Positions 45,142 through 54,639 of a stretch of 64,000 nt of DNA are shown here, piece after piece; the stretch's first letter is position 1; the number at the start of each line of letters is the position of its first letter. The DNA is from Plasmopara viticola (taxonomy: Eukaryota > Oomycota > Peronosporomycetes > Peronosporales > Peronosporaceae), in NCBI GenBank assembly GCA_001695595.3, contig MBPM02000066.1:1-64000 (forward strand), given 5' to 3'. The notes under the pieces were generated by a model. That model had not been told where the DNA came from, made no database searches, and worked only from the letters and a program-made list of their open reading frames with translations. Made by a program: the position numbers and the translations under genes.

Positions 45142-45468
45142 AGCTTGGAAAAGGTTGGGGTGACGCCCTCCTTCCAAGCGCGGGGGCTTAATGCTCGCGC
45201 GCTTCGGGCCGGTGCTCTCGGGCATCTGCAGGTCTCTAACGAATCTCACCCTCGACGCGACGGTCTCCAGCACCAGGGCGCCACCTGGGCTCTTACCAAG
45301 TCAGAGCTAAATAAAATAATGGAAGACCCTCACGACCTCGGTGCTGGCTGCACTGCCCGCCGAACGAGACCCGACGTATGCGGACACCACTCTATGCCGT
45401 GGACGAGCCAGACTAAGCCTAGCACGTGCATAACTTGGCAACGCGATAACGTAATACATTACATTACA
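45142..45468 (+). mobile_element. 330-bp dispersed repeat, copy d, with target duplication
   Basis: Starts AGCTTGGAAAAGGTTGGGG and ends in an ATACATTACATTACATT tail. TTGCTTTTAGCA stands on both sides (45,130-45,141 and 45,469-45,480), and the interrupted DNA is LWY relic 12. A long, non-fixed target duplication and a short simple tail point to a SINE-like retroposon, although no clear B box was seen. A solo LTR is an alternative. Confidence 0.8.
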
Positions 45469-45499
45469 TTGCTTTTAGCAGCTGCCCGAGCCTTACTAA

Positions 45500-48400
45500 T
45501 TACGAATCCGGATCTGCCACTCGCTTACTAGCCCGCTGGTCGGACGCAACGTCCAAAACAAATTTAAGTGCGTTCGGGGGTATCTTCTGCAAAAGCCAAA
45601 AGTCAAACAATTCCGTTCGCAACGATTGCATCGATGCACTTTCGTTCGCATTAATAAGCTTTAGAATTAACTCTTCTTGAGTGTACACGGTCATCAGCAA
45701 AGTTATTTCGTCGCCAACTAGCTCCGGAAAATGTTGGCGACCTAGCAGAGTATGGTACTTACCCCATACTTCGACTAGATGACCTTCGTCTCCATACGGG
45801 TCAATACCCAGACCTTCTACGAGATCAATCACGTTTCCTGACTTGTCTATCCACTCCAAGTTTTTCTCTCCATGCGTGTACTCCTCCAGGCTCTTTATTA
45901 AAGATTTCACTTTAGTTTTTTGGGAATTTTTTATTATTGTCAGCACACTGGGACCTTCCGTATCGAAAAATATGAGTTTGCTACATGCAATTACCCATGC
46001 TTGAAAATCATAGCGCTTTATGACGTCTGCACCATGAAGATTTAATTCCAACAAATTAAAAACTTCGCTCGGTTTGCTTCCAGCAGCTGACCAAACCTTA
46101 AATAACACTCCAAGAACTCGCCCCATAACTGATTCCAATCCCAAATCAGTCGATCGCACGAGAGCACGAGCCACAGTTTTGTCGTGCTCACGCAAGACCT
46201 CATACAATTCCACTGCTTTATTCGGGTATGCAGCACTAAAATCATCCACGTACTTCACCAACGTGAATAGTCGCGGCTGAAGCTTTTCATGCATCTGGTC
46301 GAGTCCTAGCGACTTGAGAACTTCGTAAGGGCTTTTTTTGTTCTTGAGCCACAGCTTTGATCGCTCTTCCTCAAACTTTACAGCGAGGGTCGAATATCTC
46401 TTGTCGAGCTTGGCCGCTTCAAGCACCATGGACGCAATATCACCTTTTAAGTGATGGGTGAGAAAAGCGAGCACATTCTTTTGGTTTGTAGGGTTTTTCT
46501 GGTTAAACATCCGCACATGCTCGTAAATCGCAGTGAATATCGAGACATAATCCATCGTTTCAACTTTTGCAATCTTTTTCATGTCAAAAGAAAGGCCATC
46601 ATTCTTGATATAACTTGTGTATGCGCGCAAAAGCCGCTTTTTTGAATTACTATTATCAAAAAATTCGAGCCGCGTGGCGACATTATCGTAAGTCATTAGA
46701 TTATTGTACCAGTGCCGGAACAACATGTCTTGCAATTCTTTGGCACTACCTAAGTCTTGCACGTCTTTGTTAGAGGCATACACGGCTAAGACGACGTCGG
46801 CGTCGTCGAAGAGAGACACTAGAAACGAGATTGGGTCAAATAAAGAGTCCGGGTGGTGCTTGTTGTATATGCCACAAAACTTGACCCACTTGTATAGCAC
46901 AACAAGGCCTTGAGATTCAATGTCTAAAAGCGCAAAGACATGGGTTGGCGTTTTTCCAGCGTCCAGCCAAAATTGAACTTGCTGGTCGTCAAGAAACGTG
47001 GCCGTGTTTTTCGTACTTGGGCTCGATTTAGCTGCTTCAATCATCATCGACGCCTTATGGTCGCCATAACAAGCAGTCAGTGCGGCGAGCAAGCTCAACT
47101 GCTGTGTCGGGTTCTTTTCGTTAAAGTCGCGAATGTGAGAAACAAAAGCAGCAAACTCAGCGTCGGCTTTCAAGCCCTTCACTTTGAGATCATCAGTAGA
47201 CAATATAAGTTCCTTGCGAACTAATGTGTCGTAGTACTCGCCGTACTTCGCCATCACAGAGGAAAATATTTGCTGCTTGTTTTCGTCCAGACTAAGCCGC
47301 TTAAAAAGATCATCACGTGTCATCATACGATTAAACCAGTCCCGAAACAGCATGGCCTCTAATCGTTTGGCATCGTCCAGATATTCTGGCGTGGCCTCTA
47401 CGACAAGTGTGATCAGTTCAATGTCAGAGAAGTAATTTTTTAACGCCGTAGTTGGAAAAAGTAAAGACCCTGGATGATGTCTGCTGTATATGTCAAAGAA
47501 CTTGACACAACTAGTCACGGAACGCAAGCTCTTAGAGCCAGAAAATAACAGCCCGACGACTTCTTCCAGCGTTTTCTTTTCGTTCACCCAGTGTTGAAAT
47601 TGCTCAAGCTCAACAAGCTCGGCAGAAGCAAGAGTGTGCGGGACCAACTTGGCTTCGTCAATCATTTTCACCACAGCTTTGTCGCCATACAGTGTATAGA
47701 GTAACGCAAACAAGCTCATTTGTGTAGTAGGATTATGCTCATTATACAAGTGGACGTGACCATCAAACAGAGAAAACACATTGCCGTGATTCTGGTCACG
47801 AGTTGAAGACCCAACAAGCGCTGTCTTGTGCTTTAAATTTTCGACAAATCCATCGAATTTATCCAAAAGTGGAGCAAAAGTGGAACTCGACGCTTCTTTC
47901 ACTCCAAGCAGCTCCTCAAGAGATTTACGAGTCATCAAATTGTTAAACCAGTGTGAAAACAGCATAGCTTCCAGCCGCTTGGTATCGTCTGAGTTTTTCG
48001 AAGTTGCTTCGACGACAATTTTTGCCACCATGGCGTCTGTATAGAGCCGTTTCAATAATGCAATCGGATCAAACGATGAGTCTGGGTAACGCTTGTAGAA
48101 ATTATCAAAGAATTCGACCAATTTGTGGACTAGTGATGGGCTTTTAGACCCAGACTCCAGCAGATCAACGACTTTAACTGGAGATTTCTTAGCACCTTCC
48201 CAGAACTTAAACTGCTCGGCCTCAACACGCTCAGCAGAAGCACGCGTGTTCGGATTTAACTTGGCTTCGTCAATCATTTTGACCACAGTTTTATCACCAT
48301 ATACTCTGTGGAGTAACGCAAACAAGCTCACTTGTGTAGCAGGATTATGCTCGTTATACGAGCGGACGTAAGCATCGTAAAGATAAAACAAATTGCCGTG

Positions 48401-51400
48401 ATTCTGGATCTTGTTAGCGGGAGTAAACGGCACAGCAAGTTCTGTCTTTTGCCTTAAATTCTCCACATATCCATCAAATGTATCCAATAGTTTAGCAAAA
48501 GTAGGTTCCGTCACTTCGTTCAGCCCAAGCAGCTCCTCAAGTTTTGCACGAGTCATTGAATTGTTGAACCAGTGTGTGAACAGCACAGGTTCGAGCCGTT
48601 TGGCATCGTCTGAGTTTTTCGACGTTGCGTCTACAAGAAATGCGGCCATCTCGTGATCCGAAAAGTGCTTTTTCAATAAGTTGATTGGGTCGAATGAAGG
48701 GTTTGGGTAGTGCTTGCAGAAAATGGCCGAATATTCTATCCACTTGTAGATGAAATGCAAACTTTTGGTATTAAAACCCATCAGCTCATAGATATCGATT
48801 GGATTCTTTTCCCTTTTTACCCAAAAAAGAATCTGTTCAGACTCAAGATGCTTGGCAACCTCTAGAGTCTTTGAGAATGACTTGGCTCTGTCAATCATGG
48901 CCAACAATTTGCCATCCCCGAAGACGGCCGTGAGTAGCGCGAGCAAGCTCAATTGCTTTGTAGGGTTCTTCTCATTATAAGTGCGAACATACGTGGCATA
49001 AGCATCAATTACTGAACCGTACAGCGTTTCATCGGACGATGAGATTAACTTCTCTCCAATCTCAGCTTGTTTAGCACGGAAGCCTTTCCACGCCTTGAGA
49101 ATAGGAGCAAATTTGGGTTGCCCCTTTTGAATGTTGAGCAACTTTACAAATTGGTTACTGGTCAACATTGAGTTAAACCAGTCTAGCAGCAGCATACCTT
49201 GCACTCGTTCGGCATCTCTTTTGAATTCTGGCGTTGCTGTTACAACAAGCGTGGCCAGCATCTTGTCGCTAAAGTATTTCCTCAACAACTTAATGGGATC
49301 TCGATGAAGCTTTGGATTGAGCTCGAGAAATCGATCAATACACTTAACCCACGTAAAAATTCTTTGATGGCCATCACGTCCGGAAAGTAGTCGCTTGGTA
49401 AATTCGTCTGGAGTCGACTCAGAGCCCACCCAGTGTTGGATAAGTTTCACTTCAAGGAGTTTGGCGGTTTCCACGGCAACCGAATTCGATTTTGCCGACT
49501 CAATCATAGCCAGCACCTCATGGTCTCCAAACCTAGTGATAAGCACCGCGAGCAAGCTCAAATGATTCGTAGGATTTTGCTCGTTGTAGACATTGACAAA
49601 GGTGTCGTAAGCATCGAGCAATAAGCCATCGTGAGCGCTGTCTTCCGACTTAAGCCGGTAAGTCATATCTGGTGTGAGCAACTCGAAACTGGGGCCGTTC
49701 TGGAGCATTGTTAAATCAGGCAAATTGGCCATCTTATTGCGAAATTGCTTATACGACGTATAAAGAGACTTGACAGTGTTATCGTTCAAATTGTATTCAC
49801 CGAGCTGCTTCAACACCTTTTCATTGCTTTGCATACTGTTGAACAAGTCGTGGATCACAAAGTCCTTCAACTGTTCTACACCGTGCGAACTTCCTTCTTT
49901 CGCGATTGTTCTCACCAGCATCTTGATGTTGTAGCGCTTGCTCAATGTCACACTTGGATTAAACAAAAACTCTCGATGACTTTGACGAAATTCGCTTATA
50001 AAAGATAACCACTTGTTGATCAACGGCAGACTTTGCAAGTCGACATTCAACAGCTCAAAAACTTGGTCAGGAGTTTTACCGGCTTTCACCCAGTATTTAA
50101 TCTGCTCAGCCTCAACACTCTCGGCAGCTTTTGCAGTGTCGGGGTGCATTTTGGCTGCTAAAATCATGGTTGACGCGTCGCGGTCACCAAAGCGAATAGT
50201 GAGCGCAGCGAGCAACCTTAGTCGTGCAAATGGCTTCAACTTGTTGTAAGAGCGAATGTAATTGTCATAGGCAGCAAATACTTTGCCGTCGTACAGGAAC
50301 ATGTCCCGATCTCCAGCCTTGATTTCGGTGCGAGCACTAGGTTGTCCCACCGCTTCATTTCTTGTCTTGCACCACTCTCTGACTCGTTTTAATATAGCAG
50401 GAGGACCTATGTCGTCGACAAAGTGCTGGTAATTTTTTACCAGAGAATCAAATTTGGTGTTCTTTTTGCGTGCAGGATTGAGCAAAGTGAAAAAATTCTC
50501 ATGTGTAATCATCCTGTCAAACAAATGAAAGAACAGCAAATCCTTTAGCCGCGAACCACTGTTCGGATTTTGCAGCTCTTCCAAACAAATTGAGGCCAAG
50601 ACATTGTCATTGTATCGTGTCATCAAACTTACGATCGGATCAAACGAGTGCTCAGGACAACGCTTGATGAACTCATCATAAAACTTGATCCACTTGTCGA
50701 TAAAAGGCCGAGCTTGAAGAGTGGGATCCAATAGACTAAACACTTCGTCCGGACTTTTTCCTGCGTCCACCCAGTACTGAATCTGCTCATTTTCAAGTCG
50801 CGTGACCAATTCTTCATTTTTCAATGACAATTTGGCCGAGTCAATCATCGCCGCCAGCTCAGAATCGCCAAAGCGAGCCGTGAGGACTGCAAGCAATCTC
50901 AGCGGCATCTTCGGATTCTTCTCGTTGTTCTTTCTGATGGACATCTCGTACGCTGCGAGCATCGAGCTAACATAGTCGCTGTTGCGGCCAACCGTCTTGC
51001 CTGTGACCTTCCTAGGCCCACCCTCGGGTAAATTCAAAGTGCTTGGGTGAATCATCTCCTCGCGAAATTGCTTGAATGCCACATTACAAGAGTCGACCTT
51101 GGCGAAACTTGTCCCGCGACAACCAATCAGCTTCGACACTTCGTCTTCGCTCTTCAAGCTATTAAACCAGTCTAAGAACAGCAAGTTCTTTAATTGTTCT
51201 GCATCCGGATTTTTCTGCTCTCCCATGACAATCCTGGCCAGCTGCTCATCGCTCAAGTTGATTCTCAAAGTCGCAAGTAGATCGAATGGCGGCTTTGAGT
51301 GTTGCTTTAAGAATTCGTCAAAAAAAATCTGAAACAACGTGCTAATGGACTGCAGGCTTTGCGATTTGAAATCGATAAGCTTCAAAACTGTGTCCGGAGA

Positions 51401-52540
51401 CTTCTCTGCTACCCAATGTTGAATCTGCTCTGTCTCAAGGAGCTTGGCCTTCGCCGCAGTTTCTGGGATCGCTTTTGCAGCTTTAATTACTGAGTAAGCA
51501 CCACCTTCGCCAAAGCAGGCGACGAGCACAGGTAGTAGATTCAGTGTCTCTGATGGGGATGCTGAATTATAGGCGTCGACGTACTTCTCGAACGCAATGA
51601 ACACCTCATTGTCGAGCTTTTGAGGCTTGTACTTGAGCTGAGCCTTGCCCCTAGTGCTAGTAGAGGGCTGTGTAGTCATATGGTCTGTTTTCCACTTCAT
51701 CTCGAACTCCGAAATGATCCTCCTTAGCTCCTCAGGAGAGCTCACGCTGTCAAAATAGTTTCCGTACGCTTCCTCTAGACGTGAAACATACAAATCTTTT
51801 CCCTTATAGTCTTTCAGCAGCGCAGTGACGTCGTCTTTAGTCTTAAAGCTGTTGAGCCAGTAGCACTTGAGATAATTTTCTATTGGATTGATAGCGCTCG
51901 AGGGAACTGCTTGCATGGCAATCGTCTTGATCATTTGGTCGGAGAAGCGCGAAAAAAAATTATGGATTGATAAAATCGGTATCGTCTTTGTCTGCTGAAT
52001 ACGATACGTATACTCATCGATGTACGTTAGCCACGTGTAGGTGTCAACCGATGTAACAGCCGTGAATGAACTGCCGGTCGAGTCGAGCTTCAAGTCTTTG
52101 TAAACTTCGTCCGGATGTTTTCTGCCTTCTAGCCACACGTGAATCCGCTGAGCAGCTTCTACCTCTTTTTCTTTCCACTTCACAAAGAACAGATCCGGTG
52201 CGCTGGCCACCACCTTTGTCACTTCGTCGCTATTGCGAGCAAGGGACGTTGAGGCTACGCCGAAAGTATTCTCGAAATCTTCGGTCACACCTCTAGCCAC
52301 GGCAGAAGACATAGCATGTTCAAGAGGACCAACTTCGCCCGACACAGGCAGCCTCTCCTCGTCCTTAACGCCCGGTCCAAACTTCTTAATATTGTGCCAA
52401 CCGTCTGCGTCAAACTTGTCCACCTGACCCTGCACGTCGAAGGCGACCTTGGTGGGGGCAGCAACAGTGACTTTAAGCAGAGCATCAGGAACGTGGCGCG
52501 TAGGAGGCGCATGGCAAATCTTCGTGTCAGTACGTACCAA
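45500..52540 (-). CDS. Giant LWY-repeat effector, copy B (body open, secretion signal out of frame)
   Basis: An uninterrupted frame of about 2,346 codons, stopping at TAA 45,502-45,500. E-E-R stands at residues 61-63 (DEERLP). From about residue 115 the protein is an array of about ten super-repeats of roughly 200-230 residues, each made of two helical modules. Type 1: EQIQ.WV..GKSPDEVF.LL, then KW..F...F and FDPI.LL...FSD..LA. Type 2: LF..WFN.LMTR..L..LL, then YD.YV..YNE.NP..Q.SLLALLT..YGD...MI..AK. The W, Y and L positions match the LWY fold, giving about 20 modules. The usual signal-peptide ATG is at 52,512, but a 7-bp deletion near 52,485 puts it out of frame. The body frame opens only with TTG at 52,540, and its first in-frame ATG is at 52,312, after the EER. 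The last 10 or so codons are not effector-like. The protein would be cytosolic or unexpressed unless splicing or an error in the sequence restores the link. Confidence 0.85.
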   Translation of the reverse strand: MVRTDTKICHAPPTRHVPDALLKVTVAAPTKVAFDVQGQVDKFDADGWHNIKKFGPGVKDEERLPVSGEVGPLEHAMSSAVARGVTEDFENTFGVASTSLARNSDEVTKVVASAPDLFFVKWKEKEVEAAQRIHVWLEGRKHPDEVYKDLKLDSTGSSFTAVTSVDTYTWLTYIDEYTYRIQQTKTIPILSIHNFFSRFSDQMIKTIAMQAVPSSAINPIENYLKCYWLNSFKTKDDVTALLKDYKGKDLYVSRLEEAYGNYFDSVSSPEELRRIISEFEMKWKTDHMTTQPSTSTRGKAQLKYKPQKLDNEVFIAFEKYVDAYNSASPSETLNLLPVLVACFGEGGAYSVIKAAKAIPETAAKAKLLETEQIQHWVAEKSPDTVLKLIDFKSQSLQSISTLFQIFFDEFLKQHSKPPFDLLATLRINLSDEQLARIVMGEQKNPDAEQLKNLLFLDWFNSLKSEDEVSKLIGCRGTSFAKVDSCNVAFKQFREEMIHPSTLNLPEGGPRKVTGKTVGRNSDYVSSMLAAYEMSIRKNNEKNPKMPLRLLAVLTARFGDSELAAMIDSAKLSLKNEELVTRLENEQIQYWVDAGKSPDEVFSLLDPTLQARPFIDKWIKFYDEFIKRCPEHSFDPIVSLMTRYNDNVLASICLEELQNPNSGSRLKDLLFFHLFDRMITHENFFTLLNPARKKNTKFDSLVKNYQHFVDDIGPPAILKRVREWCKTRNEAVGQPSARTEIKAGDRDMFLYDGKVFAAYDNYIRSYNKLKPFARLRLLAALTIRFGDRDASTMILAAKMHPDTAKAAESVEAEQIKYWVKAGKTPDQVFELLNVDLQSLPLINKWLSFISEFRQSHREFLFNPSVTLSKRYNIKMLVRTIAKEGSSHGVEQLKDFVIHDLFNSMQSNEKVLKQLGEYNLNDNTVKSLYTSYKQFRNKMANLPDLTMLQNGPSFELLTPDMTYRLKSEDSAHDGLLLDAYDTFVNVYNEQNPTNHLSLLAVLITRFGDHEVLAMIESAKSNSVAVETAKLLEVKLIQHWVGSESTPDEFTKRLLSGRDGHQRIFTWVKCIDRFLELNPKLHRDPIKLLRKYFSDKMLATLVVTATPEFKRDAERVQGMLLLDWFNSMLTSNQFVKLLNIQKGQPKFAPILKAWKGFRAKQAEIGEKLISSSDETLYGSVIDAYATYVRTYNEKNPTKQLSLLALLTAVFGDGKLLAMIDRAKSFSKTLEVAKHLESEQILFWVKREKNPIDIYELMGFNTKSLHFIYKWIEYSAIFCKHYPNPSFDPINLLKKHFSDHEMAAFLVDATSKNSDDAKRLEPVLFTHWFNNSMTRAKLEELLGLNEVTEPTFAKLLDTFDGYVENLRQKTELAVPFTPANKIQNHGNLFYLYDAYVRSYNEHNPATQVSLFALLHRVYGDKTVVKMIDEAKLNPNTRASAERVEAEQFKFWEGAKKSPVKVVDLLESGSKSPSLVHKLVEFFDNFYKRYPDSSFDPIALLKRLYTDAMVAKIVVEATSKNSDDTKRLEAMLFSHWFNNLMTRKSLEELLGVKEASSSTFAPLLDKFDGFVENLKHKTALVGSSTRDQNHGNVFSLFDGHVHLYNEHNPTTQMSLFALLYTLYGDKAVVKMIDEAKLVPHTLASAELVELEQFQHWVNEKKTLEEVVGLLFSGSKSLRSVTSCVKFFDIYSRHHPGSLLFPTTALKNYFSDIELITLVVEATPEYLDDAKRLEAMLFRDWFNRMMTRDDLFKRLSLDENKQQIFSSVMAKYGEYYDTLVRKELILSTDDLKVKGLKADAEFAAFVSHIRDFNEKNPTQQLSLLAALTACYGDHKASMMIEAAKSSPSTKNTATFLDDQQVQFWLDAGKTPTHVFALLDIESQGLVVLYKWVKFCGIYNKHHPDSLFDPISFLVSLFDDADVVLAVYASNKDVQDLGSAKELQDMLFRHWYNNLMTYDNVATRLEFFDNSNSKKRLLRAYTSYIKNDGLSFDMKKIAKVETMDYVSIFTAIYEHVRMFNQKNPTNQKNVLAFLTHHLKGDIASMVLEAAKLDKRYSTLAVKFEEERSKLWLKNKKSPYEVLKSLGLDQMHEKLQPRLFTLVKYVDDFSAAYPNKAVELYEVLREHDKTVARALVRSTDLGLESVMGRVLGVLFKVWSAAGSKPSEVFNLLELNLHGADVIKRYDFQAWVIACSKLIFFDTEGPSVLTIIKNSQKTKVKSLIKSLEEYTHGEKNLEWIDKSGNVIDLVEGLGIDPYGDEGHLVEVWGKYHTLLGRQHFPELVGDEITLLMTVYTQEELILKLINANESASMQSLRTELFDFWLLQKIPPNALKFVLDVASDQRASKRVADPDS

Positions 52541-53239
52541 TGATTGCCGTTCTGATCTAACAATGGTCTACTATGCGCTTCATTTGCAAAGTAATCTAAT
52601 CGCCCATCCTATGATTGTGGGATACGTTTGGAAGGTACTCCGTCTCGTTGTCGATAATAAAGTTTTACTACGTGGTAATCAGAAAGTATGCCTTAGCTAG
52701 AATGCAGGAAGCCCAGATTGATCGGCGGTGCAAGGCCGTACAGACCAGCCGCCCAATCCTGCGCTTTGCTGCTGTGCGGAACGCCTCGAGTTAAAGTGCC
52801 TCATTACTTTTTATCATAAATCAACTTGAAAAAGGACTTCTGTATTAATTTCGGGACATAATTAATTACGGGACCACTCAATTTTCGGGTTTGGCACTTG
52901 ATCTCTCGCGGGTTGTAGTGAGTCATTAAAACGAAAACGTGGCGTTAAAGTTGCAACTGCCAACCTCCAAAAGCAAAGATTGTCTAGACTGTACTTCTGT
53001 TTCGTTTTCACGCCAGGCCTAAATTCTGCAAACTTTGCACGAGGTTTCATCTCTCAAAGTTCCCTACCCTTCAGATGCTTTTAAACGTTCAAAATGTACA
53101 CGAAAAACCTACGCTCTAGAGCTCGAGCATGATTTTTCCGTACTAAGCTAACTGAATATAAGGTTTTTACCTAAAAAAAAACGAAAGATCAAAAGCCTCT
53201 TACCCAGATCAAGGAGGTAAAGATGGTCATTAAGCGGCT
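52541..53239 (-). other. Non-coding leader region upstream of effector copy B
   Basis: Conserved with 691-1,423 on the opposite strand. No promoter element could be named with confidence. Confidence 0.6.
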
Positions 53240-53700
53240 ATAATTACAGATGAGCAGGTGCTAGTGACGCTCGCAATTTCTTCCCTAGGACGTCTGCAAG
53301 GGCTGTCGTTGGAGCAATCTCTCTGTCCATTACAAATAACGGTGGCTGTTCCGTCCTTTCCACAACCTCTAACAATGTCTTGAGCTTGGTTATTGCCCAA
53401 AGATAGGACTCAGTTGTCTCATCACTCAGAAAACAATTACAGAGTGTAAACTTCTGATAGGTGGCAGTAATGCCTCCCACTTGTAGATATGGCAAACGAA
53501 ACCTTAAATAGTACAAGTTTTCACTTTCTTACAGTAAGGTTCAAGAATAGCGTTGACCTTTACTCACATATAGGTTTTATAAGTGGCATCAAGCTGCCAG
53601 ACCTTTTTACAGTCAAAACGCTGACATATTTCCCTGGCAGACGGTGAAACGATGAATAGGGGCTTTAGTTTGTTATTGTCGTCTAGATCAACGTGATACG
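53240..53700 (-). pseudogene. Decayed MULE transposase fragment, copy B arm
   Basis: Better preserved than in the left arm. On the minus strand it reads KLKPLFIVSPSA, then CKKVWQLDATYKTYM (about 53,610-53,570), a stop, CFLSDETTESYLWAITKLK (about 53,440-53,385) and PPLFVMDREIAPTTALADVL (about 53,345-53,285). These are the D-containing catalytic blocks of a MULE transposase. At least one stop and several frame changes separate them. Confidence 0.8.
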
Positions 53701-53943
53701 TTGCAGAAGGACTATGTAAATAGTTTAGAAAAGCCCCCAACGGCGTGCGCCCCGCAAGAGTCTACTTTTTGGCTCTATATCTAACGTTCCAAATCTCGGG
53801 CGGAGAAGCGTGTAGATTACTGTTAGTTCGGCTATTAGTGTCGAGGACGCACCCCGGCGGCTGACAAAGTAAAAACTGACTTCCTCTCCGCATCGGCTAG
53901 TTGGCGACAATGCGGGTGCGCTCCAGGGTAACAGGACGGTGAA

Positions 53944-54639
53944 TGGTCATGATTTGTGTCCTTTATCTGTACTTGCCAAAATATGCTCAATTTTGTTTGA
54001 GCTTGACACTATACAGTCGAGAACGGGCAATTGGTCTTGCTACACGCGTTTCGAAATGGTCTGGTGCTGTTGGCTTCGGTACCCAAACGTCGGACCTTGA
54101 TCACTGACCACAAAGTGCCGTGGTTGTTCCCGTTCTTGCTTTCGTTTTTGTTCTTTTCGCCACAATCTCGTATTTGTAATTACGTGCGTGTTGTTGTACT
54201 GCGTCTTTTGCCGCTAGGAAGGCTGCGTAGATATCTCGGTTGGTGATGTAACACTTTCTTGACTAAAAAAAGAGAACGTTGATATAATGATGCGGAACGA
54301 AAAAAGAGCTCATTGTGCAGCGACAGTTTGAAGTTGTAAATGTTATGTCTAATAATAGATGTTAGGGAATGTTCATTTCATGTGCGAAGAATTAAGCCAA
54401 TCAAAAGTTTATTTATATGCCAATCAAAATGTGGGATGGTTGGGTAGATGTGCATCTGATTTTTAAGAAAAAATGCTTAAGAAAATAAATCGTAATTTTT
54501 TAAGAGATAAAATTATTCAAACGAGTCGATTTTTTTGACTTATTTGACCGTAGATGGTCTTTTTCTAATTCACCACCACTTTGTGGGCGATTAATGCGTG
54601 TTTTGCTTTTCCTCAGATAGATAGCCGTTTATTTAATTA
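53944..54639. other. Right flank of inverted duplication, no gene
   Basis: Unique DNA after the end of the right arm. A 71-codon frame at 54,031-54,246 has hydrophobic runs but no recognised family. AT-rich from 54,240 on. Confidence 0.4.

Larger units (their letters stand above)
44450..45515 (-). pseudogene. LWY effector relic 12, holding two inserted repeats
   Basis: Three pieces read on the minus strand. 45,478-45,515 reads TAAGGCTCGGGCAGCTGCTA, and 44,940-45,141 is a degraded FLLEL..AD...F.AWV region ending in the block SLIKSLEEFMREE. 44,456-44,613 is like DKSGNVIDLVEGLGIDP and then INTQIELAKKL. The gaps are filled by a SINE and a 330-bp repeat, each with target duplications. It lies directly after the stop of copy B on the same strand. 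Confidence 0.85.
45515..53943 (-). repeat. Right arm of large inverted duplication
   Basis: Mate of 1-8,330. At 53,943 the sequence is the complement of window base 1. Similarity covers the MULE fragment, leader and effector, and ends about 15-20 codons before the stop of copy B. Differences are scattered substitutions plus short indels. Confidence 0.9.

Noticed and set aside
52285..52512. Frame starting at the copy B signal-peptide ATG
   Set aside because: After nine normal leader codons it runs in a shifted frame through the effector N-terminus. It is the product of the 7-bp deletion, not a new gene.
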